In this document: positions 39,130 through 49,721 of the stretch, one piece after another
Layout of the letters: each line of letters opens with the position of its first letter
Position numbering within the stretch: the stretch's first letter is position 1
Origin: Acinetobacter sp. WCHAc010034
GTDB lineage: Bacteria; Pseudomonadota; Gammaproteobacteria; Pseudomonadales; Moraxellaceae
Assembly (NCBI RefSeq): GCF_001696615.3
Contig: NZ_CP032279.1
Location: 3,100,001-3,164,000, forward strand
Direction of reading: 5' to 3'
DNA length: 64,000 nt
Position numbers and translations under genes: made by a program
The notes under the pieces: generated by a model
Told to the model about the DNA's origin: nothing
What the model saw: the letters and a program-made list of their open reading frames with translations, nothing else
The model's database searches: none

Positions 39130-40109
39130 AGAAGCCTATACACAAAATCTATCGCACAACCAATTGGCCCGCATATAACCGAGCACTCATGAGTCGCGGA
39201 AATATTGCCATTTGGTTTGATCCTGCTACGCAATGGTATGCTCCATCAAAAGGCAAACAAGGGCGAAATCAAACCTACTCCGACGCAGCTATCCAATGCT
39301 GCTTAATGATTAAATCCTTATTCCGTCTATCTTTACGTATGGTCACTGGCTTTGTGCAAAGTCTGATTAAACTTTGTGGATTAAATTGGACCGCACCAGA
39401 TTACAGTACGCTTTGCAGAAGACAAAAACATATTGATATTGCGATTAATTATCAAAAAAGCAGTGGTGGGCTTAACTTGCTGGTAGACTCTACCGGTCTA
39501 AAGTTTTTAGGTGAAGGTGAATGGAAAAGGAAGAAACATGGACCTGAATATCGTCGCCAATGGCGTAAACTTCATATTGGTATAGATGCTGAAACCCTTC
39601 AAATACGCGCCATTCAACTCACTACAAATAATGTGAGTGATTCACAAGTGCTTGGTGATTTACTCGATCAGATTCCACAAGATGAGCAGATTGACTCTGT
39701 TTATACCGATGGAGCTTATGACACCAAGCAATGCCGTCAGGTCATTGCAGATCGGCAAGCGCATGCGGTGATTCCACCTAGAAAAAATGCGAAACCATGG
39801 AAAGATACAAAGATCAGCTCGCTAGCGCGAAATGAATTACTTCGAACAGTTAAACGTTTAGGCAGGACATTATGGAAAAAATGGTCCGGCTATCATTGCC
39901 GAAGTTTGGTCGAAACTAAGATGCATTGCATCAAATTATTGGGGGATAAACTCAGTGCAAGAAAATTTGATAGCCAAGTCAATGAAATTCATGCACGTGT
40001 AGCAGTCCTCAACAGATTTACGGAATTAGGTCGACCACTTACCCAAGTTACGCCTTAAATTTGGCTCAATTAGGGGGCTTTGTATTTCAAATCTTTGTGC
40101 AACAAAGCC
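39072..40109 (+). mobile_element. IS5-family element (1038 bp) inserted in qatC
   Basis: Perfect terminal inverted repeats starting GGCTTTGTTGCACAAA. Exact 9-bp duplication TATCAGAAA at 39063-39071 and 40110-40118, as in the IS903-like group. An old fragment of a related element lies at 7867-8373. Confidence 0.96.
39126..40058 (+). CDS. IS5-family transposase
   Basis: 310 residues. DDE residues in LLVDSTGLKF and YTDGAYDT, and the Y-(2)-R-(3)-E-(6)-K signature in YHCRSLVETKMHCIK. Intact single ORF. Confidence 0.95.
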   Translation: MKKPIHKIYRTTNWPAYNRALMSRGNIAIWFDPATQWYAPSKGKQGRNQTYSDAAIQCCLMIKSLFRLSLRMVTGFVQSLIKLCGLNWTAPDYSTLCRRQKHIDIAINYQKSSGGLNLLVDSTGLKFLGEGEWKRKKHGPEYRRQWRKLHIGIDAETLQIRAIQLTTNNVSDSQVLGDLLDQIPQDEQIDSVYTDGAYDTKQCRQVIADRQAHAVIPPRKNAKPWKDTKISSLARNELLRTVKRLGRTLWKKWSGYHCRSLVETKMHCIKLLGDKLSARKFDSQVNEIHARVAVLNRFTELGRPLTQVTP

Positions 40110-40196
40110 TATCAGAAATCAAATTTTAGATACAGTGGTTCGAGGATTTAAAGAAGTCGAAGACTATTTAAAGTCACAATCTTTAGGTGTTAATAT

Positions 40197-40940
40197 TTGA
40201 TTTACCCTTACATTGATTTCCATTGCCATTTAGATTTATATGATGATCCACATGCAGTAGCGAAAGCATGTGGAGATTCTAAAAGTTATATATTATCTGT
40301 AACAACAACACCTAAAGCGTGGTTTGGGACAGATAAATTAACTCGTCATGGTTCAAGAATCAAAACAGCATTGGGTTTACATCCTCAAATAGCTCATGAA
40401 CGTTATGACGAACTTGGGCTATTTGATTCATTAGTTGATCAAACTAGATACATTGGTGAAATCGGACTAGATGGTTCACCCAACTTCCGAAAACATGCGG
40501 AAATACAAAAAAAGGTTTTTTCACATATATTAAAAAAAACTAATAGCGGATCAGCTAAAATTTTAACAATACACAGTCTTAGAGCAATAAAACCTGTTAT
40601 AGAACTCTTAAATGAAAATTTTGATAACGGTATACCAGTGCTCCATTGGTTTACAGGCAATCTTTCTGAGTTAAGAGAGGCTTTGAAAGCTGGATGTTGG
40701 TTTTCAATAAATGAGCGAATGTTAAAAACAGAAAAAGGACGACAGTTAGTTCAGCATATACCAAAAAATCTGATCCTTACGGAAACCGATGGTCCATTCA
40801 TTGTGAAAACAGGTACTCCTTTATTGCCAGGTCAGGTTCAACCAGTTATTAATGAACTTGCGGACTTATGGAGGAGTAATTCAAATGAAGCTGCTGCTCA
40901 AATTTATGAAAACTTTAAGTATCTTCTAACTAATAATTAA
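40197..40940 (+). CDS. qatD: QatD, TatD-like metal-dependent nuclease
   Basis: 247 residues, TTG start at 40197 overlapping the ancestral qatC stop. TatD metal ligands: DFHCHLD (HxH), IGEIGLDG (Glu), IHSL and LHWFTG (His), and ETDGPF (Asp). The nuclease-like subunit of the Qat system. It looks intact, but it now follows an IS5 element, so its translation is no longer coupled to full-length qatC. Confidence 0.88.
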   Translation: MIYPYIDFHCHLDLYDDPHAVAKACGDSKSYILSVTTTPKAWFGTDKLTRHGSRIKTALGLHPQIAHERYDELGLFDSLVDQTRYIGEIGLDGSPNFRKHAEIQKKVFSHILKKTNSGSAKILTIHSLRAIKPVIELLNENFDNGIPVLHWFTGNLSELREALKAGCWFSINERMLKTEKGRQLVQHIPKNLILTETDGPFIVKTGTPLLPGQVQPVINELADLWRSNSNEAAAQIYENFKYLLTNN

Positions 40941-41682
40941 GGTGGTATCTATTCATAGGCTCTATTTATTATTTTAATCTCTGTTGGCTCATAAGGAACA
41001 GGTGGTTCAGTTGGAATAAGAAATAATTTTATTATTTCACCCACATTAATTTTTTTAATTTATCTTCGACGGCTTAAAGTGTAAATTTATGAACGATTTT
41101 TTGCGGTATTTATAGTTAAATTTACGAAAAATAAATTAATTGTAAATTTATAATTTTTATTTTCATTTTAAACAATGTCTTAGGTGTTTAAATATTTTTT
41201 TAAGTAAATATAACCATACAATACGGTACATTCGAAGATTCTATATAAAAATAATTTCGAACACTCTAGTTGGTTAACTTTATTAAATCAGTCAATTGAA
41301 AACGCAAAAAAATTAATAAATAAAGAACGATATTCCTTTGGTATGGCAATTGATGATTATGAAGTAAAGAATGCTTTGTCGTTAACTTATGATTTATTTC
41401 CTTATGATGAAGTTTCTCCTATCGTTATTAATCATCATCCTCAAGGTTCTGGTGGAAGATTATCTAGAACACACGAATACTTTATTCATGCGTCGCCATC
41501 TAATTGTCCTGCATTATTAGGTAAGCCTAAAGATAATAAAGAAGAGGATAGAAGCTTCATGCGTAGTGGTACTGGAGAGAATAACTTCAGATATGGACGT
41601 TGGAGAAGTTTTTATGCCTTATTGGTAGATTTAAAGAATAAAGTGATAGGCGTAGAACAACCACTGAATAGCCACCAAAACT

Positions 41683-42555
41683 CTAGACACACATAACCAT
41701 CTTTTGATGGGACTTTTCATAATCTAATGGAGAACGTTGTCCATTGGAACCATGTCTTCTTTTTGAGTTATAAAACATTTCAATATATTCAAAGATATCT
41801 GACCTCGCTTCAGTTCTTGATGCATAGTTTCTCTTCTTAACTCGTTCCCGTTTTAATAGCTGGAAAAAGCTTTCTGCAACAGCATTATCATGGCAATTGC
41901 CTCTACGACTCATACTGCATTCCAAATTATGTTGTTTAAGGAATGCTTGCCATTCATGACTGGTATATTGGCTGCCTTGGTCAGAATGAATCAAAACCTT
42001 GTTCTTTGGTTTTCTCCGCCATAAAGCCATCAATAACGCATCTAGCACAAGATCTGTAGTCATTCTTGATTTCATAGACCACCCAACAACAAGGCGTGAA
42101 AATAGATCAATTACAACAGCAAGATATAACCAACCTTCATGTGTACGAATATACGTAATGTCTGTTACCCACTTCCGATTAGGCTGAGTTGGATTAAACT
42201 GTCGTTCTAAGGTGTTTGCGGAAACAATACTTGGCGTACCTGCATAAGATCTAGGCTTGCGATAGCCGCGCTGTGATTTAAGCCCATTCGCTTTCATTAA
42301 CCTATGCACCCGGTTGATACCGCAATTTTCGCCAACATCTTTCAAATCACAGTGAATCTTGCGATAGCCGTAGACTCCGCCAGATTCCAGCCAGAACTGT
42401 TTAATCAATCCTGAAAGCTGTTGTCGTTTCCTCGCAGTTTTACTAGTGGGTTGTTTCAACCATGCGTAATAACCACTGTGATGAACATCTAGAGTCGAAC
42501 ATAAACGACGAACAGACCATATGTGCTGATTGTCCTGAATAAAGGCATACCTCAT
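41683..42555 (-). CDS. IS3-family transposase OrfB (element in mod)
   Basis: 290 residues with HTH_21-like GGVYGYRKIH and DDE domain VTDITYIRTHEG, IHSDQGSQY and AVAESFFQLLKRE. It overlaps orfA by 4 bp; expressed as a frameshift fusion in this family. Confidence 0.93.
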   Translation of the reverse strand: MRYAFIQDNQHIWSVRRLCSTLDVHHSGYYAWLKQPTSKTARKRQQLSGLIKQFWLESGGVYGYRKIHCDLKDVGENCGINRVHRLMKANGLKSQRGYRKPRSYAGTPSIVSANTLERQFNPTQPNRKWVTDITYIRTHEGWLYLAVVIDLFSRLVVGWSMKSRMTTDLVLDALLMALWRRKPKNKVLIHSDQGSQYTSHEWQAFLKQHNLECSMSRRGNCHDNAVAESFFQLLKRERVKKRNYASRTEARSDIFEYIEMFYNSKRRHGSNGQRSPLDYEKSHQKMVMCV

Positions 42556-42839
42556 TTGGACTGGCTTGCGAAGTACACCGCGGCTTTTTTTAATATGTCC
42601 CTTTCTTCAGTAACTCTTTGCAACTCCTTTTTTAGCTTTGCCAATTCTGAAACTGCATCCCTAGAGTCTGTGATTTTAGGTTCTTGAGGAGCATAACGCT
42701 TGATCCAAGCATAAAGACTATGCGTGGTTGTACCTAAACGTGCGGCAACTTCAGCCACGCTATGACCTTTTTCAGTCACTTGCTTTACTGCTTCAATTTT
42801 GAATTCTTCAGGGTATCGTTTGCTACTGCTCATAAGCAC
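42552..42839 (-). CDS. IS3-family transposase OrfA (element in mod)
   Basis: 95 residues: helix-turn-helix RYPEEFKIEAVKQVTEKGHS and leucine-zipper helix SELAKLKKELQRVTEERD. A run of A's followed by G near the 3' end (about 42578-42585 on the minus strand) is a likely -1 slippery site. Confidence 0.9.
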   Translation of the reverse strand: MLMSSSKRYPEEFKIEAVKQVTEKGHSVAEVAARLGTTTHSLYAWIKRYAPQEPKITDSRDAVSELAKLKKELQRVTEERDILKKAAVYFASQSK

Positions 42840-44056
42840 CTCGTTAATTAGCCATTTTATCTAACTAAAAGGTGTCTACAAAATCGGTGGCTATTCACAC
42901 CTCTGTTAGGACAAGATTATCCATTGGGTGAAACAGAAGATGGGTTGAAGCGAATTTATCCAATAAATTCTCAAAATGAAGAACGAGTCTGGCGATCGTC
43001 CTATGAGACTGGAAAGAGAAGAGTTGAAAATAATGAAATATTTTTAACTGATAGAGGGGCTGTTAAGCAGAAGATTTTCCATGAAGATAAGAGAGAAACG
43101 CTTTTTAGTAACTGGATTGGTACTGATTTCAATGCAGGCACACAAGGAACTAACATACTAGATTCTTTAGGCTTAGGAGGGAAATTTGATTATCCAAAAT
43201 CTATAAAAACCCTTGAATTAACTTTTTGGATGCAATCTTATGGGAAGTCAGATTATCAAATGATTGATTTCTTTGGCGGTTCAGGGACATCTGCTCATGC
43301 TGTTATCAACAATAATAGAGAAGATGACGTAAATAAAACAAGGAAATTCATAGTAATAGAACAAGGTGAGTATTTTGATACAGTCATTAAACCACGTATT
43401 CAAAAGGTCGTTTATGCCTCAGATTGGAAAGATGGTAACCCCCTTAATCCTGAATCCGGCATTAGCCATTGTTTAAAAGTCCTTAAACTTGAAAGCTATG
43501 AAGACACCTTAAATAACCTAGAGTTGGTACGTACTAGCCAACAACAAAAACTATTTGAGGGTTCAGGGCAGGAACGATTCGACCAATATCTCATGAACTA
43601 TATGCTTGAGATCGAAAGCAAAGGTTCATTGCTTAATGTCAAAGATTTCCTAAAACCATTTGACTACCAAATGAATATCACCACAGATAGTGCTGGTGCA
43701 TACGAACGCCGTCATGTGGACTTGGTTGAAACCTTTAACTACCTGATTGGTATGTATGTCGATTATGCCGACTACCAACTTGAAAAAGGTTATGTTCAAA
43801 TCACAGGTCATTTACGTACTGGTGAATACACCACAGTGCTATGGCGTGACTGCGAAAAAATTGGCTACCAAGAACTGGATGCTTTATTAGCAAAGCTTAA
43901 AATTAATCCAAATGACAACGAATACCAACTAATCTATATTAATGGTGACCACAACATTGCCAACCGCTATACCACGCAGGATGGGCAAGAAAAACAACTC
44001 AAAGTGCGTTCAATAGAAAAAGAATTTTTAACGCGTATGTTTGAGGGGGCTTAAAG

Positions 44057-47000
44057 ATGGCAAAGGCAACGAAAACAACACAAAAAGCGGTAAAAGCCAA
44101 TTTTCATGACCAGCTTATTCTAAGCAAATGGTCATGGGCCAAGTTTAATCCAAACTACCTACAAGCCATGCGTGACAGTTTGGATCATCCGCAATTTGAA
44201 GGTATAGAAACTGAAGGACAAGAAGCAGGTCAAACCAAATTTTTTGTCGAACTGACACGAGATTTAGTCGGTAAGCATCATATTGATACCGATACATTGC
44301 GCCGTTATGACTTAAATATTGTCAAACATTGGGAAAGTATTAGTCTTAAGCGTAATGAGATTGAAGGGCAAGTGCTGAATTTAAAGTACTTCCAATATCT
44401 ATCTTTATTGTTCACTGAACTCTATTTGGACCAATATTTTAATCATCAACAGACCATGCTTGATGAGTTAAATCACGCCGTAGCGGAATTTAACCAAGCG
44501 CAAAAGGCGATGAGTGAACAGTTTCAACCTTATGAAGCTGATGACCTCAATAAAATTGCATTTTGGAATGCGACGGGCAGTGGTAAGACACTGCTGATGC
44601 ACGTCAATATTTTGCAATTTTTAGACTATTACCAAGCATCGCACGGTGGGAATAGCTATCCTGAACAAATCATTTTATTGACCCCAAACGAAGGCCTTAG
44701 CCAACAGCATCTTAAAGAGTTTAGAGACTCAGGTCTACATGCCACATTCTTTGATAAGCAAAAGAGTTTTAGTGGTTTGTATCGAAATGAGATCCAGATT
44801 ATCGATATCAATAAACTAGCCGAAAAAGATGGTGATAAAACCGTTGCCGTAGAAACTTTAGAAGGTAAAAATCTAGTCCTGATTGATGAAGGTCATCGAG
44901 GCACCAGTAGTGCTGGTGTATGGATGGAACGTCGTGATGTACTGACACGCAATGGTTTTAGTTTTGAATATTCTGCTACCTTTGGTCAGGCGGTGAGTAA
45001 GGCCGAAAACGTCTATAAACGTTTTGAAGATGTCAAAAAGCAAAAAGCCAAGATGCTGTTTAATGGCACAACATTCTCAAAATTATCTGATGCTCAACTG
45101 GAACAGGTTCAGTTGGATGACTTAGAAAAACAAAAGTTCCGCCGTGAAGCATTACGCGAAGTTTATGCAAAGAGCATTTTGTTTGATTACTCATATCGTT
45201 ACTTCTATGCCGATGGTTATGGTAAAGAAGTCAGCATTCTCAATATGAAAGACTACCAAGCAGAAGATGAGCGCAATCTTTATCTCACTGCTTGTCTCTT
45301 GGGCTTCTACCAACAGCAATATTTGTTTGAAAAAAACAAAACCAAGCTGGCTCAATTTAATATTGAAAAACCGCTATGGGTATTTGTGGGTAACAAGGTC
45401 AATGATGATGATTCTGATATCTTGGCCATCGTAAAATTCTTATCTGAATTTTTAGATCCACAAAACAAAGCCAAAATTATGGGTTGGCTAACAGACTTGA
45501 TTCGTAATACATCACGTTTGGTAGATGCGAATGGCCATAATATTTTCACCAATCGCTTTATTGCTTTGCATGGCCAAGAGCCGGAACAACTCTATCAAGA
45601 GATCTTAAAGCATTTCTTTAATACCACAGCAAACTTACGTTTAAATGTAATTCGTATTACCGCCAACAAAGGCGAATTACGTTTACAGGTCGGTGAAAAT
45701 ACACCTTTTGCAGTGATTAATGTAGGGGATGAAAAAGGCCTCTATGACATGTGCTTAGAGAATGAAAAAACGCATTATCTTAATGCACGTACTGACGACT
45801 TTTCTCCATCGTTATTCCCAACTCTAAATGATGACGACAGCCAAACCCATCTATTAGTTGGTTCGCGTAAGTTTACCGAAGGCTGGAGCAGTTGGCGTGT
45901 GTCTACCATGGGCTTGTTAAACATGGGGACAGGCGAAGGTGCGCAAATTATTCAGCTCTTTGGTCGTGGCGTGCGTTTAAAAGGTGAGAACTTTTCACTG
46001 AAACGAACTCCAAGAGAAATTTGCCAAAAAGCAGAACATAAAGGCCTACATCTAGACCTGATGCAAACGCTGAATATCTTTGGTTTACGTGCGAACTATA
46101 TGGAACAGTTTAAAGCCTACTTAGAAGATGAAGGCATTATTCTGAATCAAGATCTCGTAACCTTAGATTTTCCAACCAATAAAATCCATGCCACACGTTT
46201 AAAAACCTTAGTGCTAAAAGATGGCTATAAGGACAATCAGGCGAATGGATTTAAGGCACAGCGTAAGCTATCAATGTTTGAGATTCCGAAGGAATTTGAA
46301 GGAAAGATCAAACAGCCACATGTGGTATTAGACTTATATCCAAGACTGCAAGCATTACATACCGATAAGTCAAAGCTGAATACAGCAGAATCTGTAGATA
46401 AGCGCCAAACACATGATATCTCGCGAGACATTATGTGCTTATTTGATTTCGACGACATCTATTTACAGTTACAGCAGTATAAATTTCAACGTGGTTATCA
46501 TAACTTGCGTTTATATATTGAAGGTTTACGTGAGTTTTGTGGCCGTGATATGTCATTAAAACAGAATGATTGGTACACCTTGAAGGTGGATGCTTCTGAA
46601 TTAAGCAATGACATGAAAGGTATTCAGAAGCAACAAGGCATTCTGATTGAGCTGTTAAAAGCGTATATGGATAAGTTCTATAACGCGCTTAAAAATGCGT
46701 ATGAAGGTCAATTCTACGAAGTCAAAGAATTTGATCTTAATGATGATGTCTTACCTATTGATATTTGTAAGCAATATACATTAACAGCGAAACCTGATCG
46801 CAATGAAGATGCAGAACTGGCATTTGAACGTTTAGTCGAGCTTAAAGAGTTAGTGGCGAAAGGCGATGTAGAGAAACTTGCGCCTTGGAAACAAGATGGT
46901 AGCTTTAGAGCGATTACGTTTGATCGTCATTTGTTCTATCCACTCTTTGATAAAACAGATGAAAGCCTGCCATTTACATGGTCACCTATGTTGTTTGACT

Positions 47001-47500
47001 ACACCAAAGGTACGCAAAGTAGTGAAGTGAAATTTGTCATGGATCTTCAAGCGTATATTAATCAAGCTAAGCATGTTGAAGAGTTAAAAAACTATAGTCT
47101 GTATTTACTTCGTAATGCTGACAGCAAATATAAAGGTTTAGGTTTTGCCTTGGCGGGTAACTTCTATCCAGACTTTTTATTGTGGTTGGTACATAAAGAA
47201 ACGGGCATGCAGTATTTAACCTTAGTTGATCCAAAAGGTCTACGTAACATGGATCATGATCATGCCAAAATTAAATTGCATCAAGAGATTAAAAGCATTG
47301 AGGCTAAAGTGGGTGATCCAAACTTAGTGCTTAATAGCTTTATTTTGTCGATCACGCCAATGAAGGACATCATCAACAACAGTCTGACGCAGGAAGAATA
47401 TGCGGAGCGCAATGTGCTGTTTATGGTGGGAGATGATCGGACTTATTTGGATCAGTTGTTTGCTAAAATTTTAGAGCAACAGATGAAGTTTGCGGCTTAA
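44057..47500 (+). CDS. res: Type III restriction endonuclease subunit Res
   Basis: 1147 residues. SF2 helicase: Walker A WNATGSGKTLL (about 172-182), DEXX box VLIDEGHRG (about 278), SRKFTEGWSS and QLFGRGVRLKG (motifs V-VI). The C-terminal nuclease domain contains NFYPDFLLWL and LTLVDPKG, the PD-(D/E)XK core. It needs Mod for target recognition in type III systems, so with mod broken it should not restrict. The gene itself appears intact, starting 2 bp after the mod stop. Confidence 0.9.
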   Translation: MAKATKTTQKAVKANFHDQLILSKWSWAKFNPNYLQAMRDSLDHPQFEGIETEGQEAGQTKFFVELTRDLVGKHHIDTDTLRRYDLNIVKHWESISLKRNEIEGQVLNLKYFQYLSLLFTELYLDQYFNHQQTMLDELNHAVAEFNQAQKAMSEQFQPYEADDLNKIAFWNATGSGKTLLMHVNILQFLDYYQASHGGNSYPEQIILLTPNEGLSQQHLKEFRDSGLHATFFDKQKSFSGLYRNEIQIIDINKLAEKDGDKTVAVETLEGKNLVLIDEGHRGTSSAGVWMERRDVLTRNGFSFEYSATFGQAVSKAENVYKRFEDVKKQKAKMLFNGTTFSKLSDAQLEQVQLDDLEKQKFRREALREVYAKSILFDYSYRYFYADGYGKEVSILNMKDYQAEDERNLYLTACLLGFYQQQYLFEKNKTKLAQFNIEKPLWVFVGNKVNDDDSDILAIVKFLSEFLDPQNKAKIMGWLTDLIRNTSRLVDANGHNIFTNRFIALHGQEPEQLYQEILKHFFNTTANLRLNVIRITANKGELRLQVGENTPFAVINVGDEKGLYDMCLENEKTHYLNARTDDFSPSLFPTLNDDDSQTHLLVGSRKFTEGWSSWRVSTMGLLNMGTGEGAQIIQLFGRGVRLKGENFSLKRTPREICQKAEHKGLHLDLMQTLNIFGLRANYMEQFKAYLEDEGIILNQDLVTLDFPTNKIHATRLKTLVLKDGYKDNQANGFKAQRKLSMFEIPKEFEGKIKQPHVVLDLYPRLQALHTDKSKLNTAESVDKRQTHDISRDIMCLFDFDDIYLQLQQYKFQRGYHNLRLYIEGLREFCGRDMSLKQNDWYTLKVDASELSNDMKGIQKQQGILIELLKAYMDKFYNALKNAYEGQFYEVKEFDLNDDVLPIDICKQYTLTAKPDRNEDAELAFERLVELKELVAKGDVEKLAPWKQDGSFRAITFDRHLFYPLFDKTDESLPFTWSPMLFDYTKGTQSSEVKFVMDLQAYINQAKHVEELKNYSLYLLRNADSKYKGLGFALAGNFYPDFLLWLVHKETGMQYLTLVDPKGLRNMDHDHAKIKLHQEIKSIEAKVGDPNLVLNSFILSITPMKDIINNSLTQEEYAERNVLFMVGDDRTYLDQLFAKILEQQMKFAA

Positions 47501-47571
47501 TTTATCCAGATAATAACGTGTCCAAATGAGTGAATTATGGACACTAACCTTAATTTATAAAGAGCTTATAC

Positions 47572-49449
47572 ATGTCAGGCCAGTACGAAAAACCGTTAAC
47601 GATTAAAGAAGCGGTAAATGCGATTCAATGCAATGATTTTTTACTCCCAGCCATTCAACGGAAATTTGTTTGGTCAAGTAATCAAATATGCCAATTATTT
47701 GATTCTATTTTAAGAGGCTATCCAATCAATTCATTTATGATGTGGGAGATTACAGACCCAGAAATTAAAAAAAATTATAAGTTTTATCAATTCTTGACGA
47801 AGTATTGCCAGCGATTTAATGAAGAAAACCCACATGTTGATGTAAATGCAAGTACTAAGAATTTTAAAGCGATCATAGATGGACAACAACGATTAACATC
47901 ATTGTACATTGGCTTATGCAGTACATATGCTTATAAGCAACCACGTGTTTGGTGGCCGACAGCTTATGATGAGGATGTATTACCGCCTAGAAAATTGTAT
48001 ATAGATCTAGAAAAGCCAATAGATAATGATGACGAATCTATGATGCATTACAACTTAAAATTTTTGACTGATGAACAATTTAAACAAGTAAATAGTTCAG
48101 CAATGAAGAATTGGTTGTGCTTACATGACATATTGAATATGCCAAATGTAGATTTGGCAGATGCTATTCTAAAAGTAGTTCTACCGGAACTAGCTCGTCG
48201 TAATTTGGCGACCAATAATTTTGCATCAGAAACCTTATTGAAACTCTATATGGCGGTTCATAAAGAACAATTAATTCATTACTTTAATGAAAAAAGTCAA
48301 GAAGTAGATCATGTTCTTGATGTGTTTATCCGTACCAACAGTGGTGGTACTAAGTTATCTTTTTCTGATTTACTCATGTCTATTGCGGTAGCTAACTGGC
48401 AAGGAGATTTCAGGAAAGAAATTGAAAACCTAACAAATTGGCTATATCAATCGCAAGATTTAGGATTTTACATAGAACGTGATTGGATATTAAAAACCTC
48501 ATTAATGTTAATTGATGAAGATGTACGTTTTAAAGTCAAAAATTTTACAGCAGATCGAGTTCAAACTATTCAATTACAATGGGATACAATCAAAGCTTGT
48601 ATCAAGGAAACTTTTAAGTTAATTAGAAAGTTTGGAATCAATGCACAGTCACTTACATCTAAGAATGCAGTAATACCAATATGTTACTACCTTTACAAGA
48701 AGGGTGATGAAAATGGTGATCCGCTATATTTAACAATTAATGATCTTGCTAAACATAATGAAGAGCGTGCCAAGATAAGCCAATGGTTCTATATGGTTTT
48801 ACTGAAAGGTATTTTTGGTGGTCAGGCAGATTCAATCATCTCAACGATGAGAAGAGTGCTGAAAGCAAATATGGCAGAGCCATTATTTCCGTTAGAACAA
48901 ATCATTAAAAATTATGAGGCTACTAACAAAGATTTAAGATTTGATGATGCTTATATCGAGAGCATGTTAAATATTCAGTATGGCGAAGCGAGATGTAGAT
49001 CTGTCTTACATCTTTTATTCCCAGAACTAAAAGCGACTGAAAACTTCCATATGGATCACTTACATCCACAATGGTTATTTACTAAGAGGAATATTTCTAA
49101 ATATGATGCTTTTACCATAGAGCAAAAAGAATTTTATACCAATGCTAGTCATTGGAACTCAATTGCCAATTTGCATCTCTTAAATGATTCTTTAAATATG
49201 TCGAAAAATGGCATGTTATTAGGAGAGTGGATTAAGTCTAATCAACATGGATTTGTAGTGAAGGATCTATTAATTGATGAAACAATATCTTTAGAATTCG
49301 AATGTTTTGAAGAGTTTTATCGTGCTAGACGAAAGGCTCTGAAAGAAAGATTTGAGAAAAGAGTTTTCATGCTAACAGATCAAAATATCTTGTCTTTAGT
49401 TAACATTAGAGAAGATGTGCTTGATGATTCAGAAATAGAAGAAGAATAA
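47572..49449 (+). CDS. DUF262/DUF1524 protein (GmrSD-like)
   Basis: 625 residues. The N-terminal DUF262 domain has FLLPAIQRKFVW (about 24-35), ILRGYPINSFMMWE and the hallmark IIDGQQRLTSLY (about 101-112), then RTNSGGTKLSFSDLL. The C-terminal DUF1524/HNH-like region has MDHLHPQ and NLHLLNDSLNMSKNG. GmrSD-type proteins cut modified phage DNA using NTP hydrolysis; single-chain DUF262 proteins also occur in defence islands. A terminator follows, so it is separate from the next operon. Confidence 0.82.
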   Translation: MSGQYEKPLTIKEAVNAIQCNDFLLPAIQRKFVWSSNQICQLFDSILRGYPINSFMMWEITDPEIKKNYKFYQFLTKYCQRFNEENPHVDVNASTKNFKAIIDGQQRLTSLYIGLCSTYAYKQPRVWWPTAYDEDVLPPRKLYIDLEKPIDNDDESMMHYNLKFLTDEQFKQVNSSAMKNWLCLHDILNMPNVDLADAILKVVLPELARRNLATNNFASETLLKLYMAVHKEQLIHYFNEKSQEVDHVLDVFIRTNSGGTKLSFSDLLMSIAVANWQGDFRKEIENLTNWLYQSQDLGFYIERDWILKTSLMLIDEDVRFKVKNFTADRVQTIQLQWDTIKACIKETFKLIRKFGINAQSLTSKNAVIPICYYLYKKGDENGDPLYLTINDLAKHNEERAKISQWFYMVLLKGIFGGQADSIISTMRRVLKANMAEPLFPLEQIIKNYEATNKDLRFDDAYIESMLNIQYGEARCRSVLHLLFPELKATENFHMDHLHPQWLFTKRNISKYDAFTIEQKEFYTNASHWNSIANLHLLNDSLNMSKNGMLLGEWIKSNQHGFVVKDLLIDETISLEFECFEEFYRARRKALKERFEKRVFMLTDQNILSLVNIREDVLDDSEIEEE

Positions 49450-49487
49450 ATTTTTGTAGTACTCTTTTCTTATTAAATCCGATACCT

Positions 49488-49517
49488 AACTAAAGATTAC
49501 AGTAGTAATCTTTAGTT
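49488..49517. terminator. Strong hairpin after DUF262 gene
   Basis: Perfect 13-bp arms AACTAAAGATTAC / GTAATCTTTAGTT with a 4-base loop, 39 bases after the stop. No long T-tract, so rho-independence is not certain. Confidence 0.65.
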
Positions 49518-49627
49518 CAATAAACGAAATTTTTCTACGAGAGCGGTGGCAGTCCATATCGAAGATATTCTCAAGAACTATTGAGCTGAATACTTGAACT
49601 TAAAGTAAAATTAAGCCTTTAGTACTA

Positions 49628-49656
49628 TTGATTTTTTTATTTTTTTGATAGATATT
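49628..49656 (+). promoter_or_regulatory. Putative promoter of peptide-modification operon
   Basis: TTGATT (49628-49633), 17-base spacer, GATATT (49651-49656), 66 bases before the 51-residue peptide gene. The region is very AT-rich, so chance matches are possible. Confidence 0.35.
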
Positions 49657-49721
49657 TAAGTTTATATTTCTAATAGTAGAAATATTTTAAATAACTTAAG
49701 AATACTTTAAGAGAGGGTTCT

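Larger units (their letters stand above)
41665..42897 (-). mobile_element. IS3-family element (1233 bp) inserted in mod
   Basis: Terminal repeats TGAATAGCCACC / GGTGGCTATTCA. 3-bp duplication CAC at 41662-41664 and 42898-42900. Opposite orientation to mod. Not the same IS as the one at 10100-11373. Confidence 0.93.
41214..44054 (+). pseudogene. mod: Type III DNA methyltransferase (mod), truncated and IS3-interrupted
   Basis: The homologous frame opens right after TAA at 41211 with PYNT, the end of the catalytic DPPYNT motif; everything upstream of it is missing. It continues through IPYKNN-like KILYKNNFEHSSW and GMAIDDYE to 41664, where an IS3 element (41665-42897) is inserted. Joining 41664 to 42901 (one CAC copy) keeps the frame (EQPPLLGQDYP). 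The second part has the SAM-binding motif DFFGGSGTSAHAV (near 43270), placing motif IV before motif I as in beta-class type III Mod. No active methyltransferase can be made. Confidence 0.88.

Noticed and set aside
40941..41213. Search for the missing 5' part of mod or a small gene between qatD and mod
   Set aside because: Only AT-rich sequence with stops in all plus frames; no methyltransferase similarity before PYNT.
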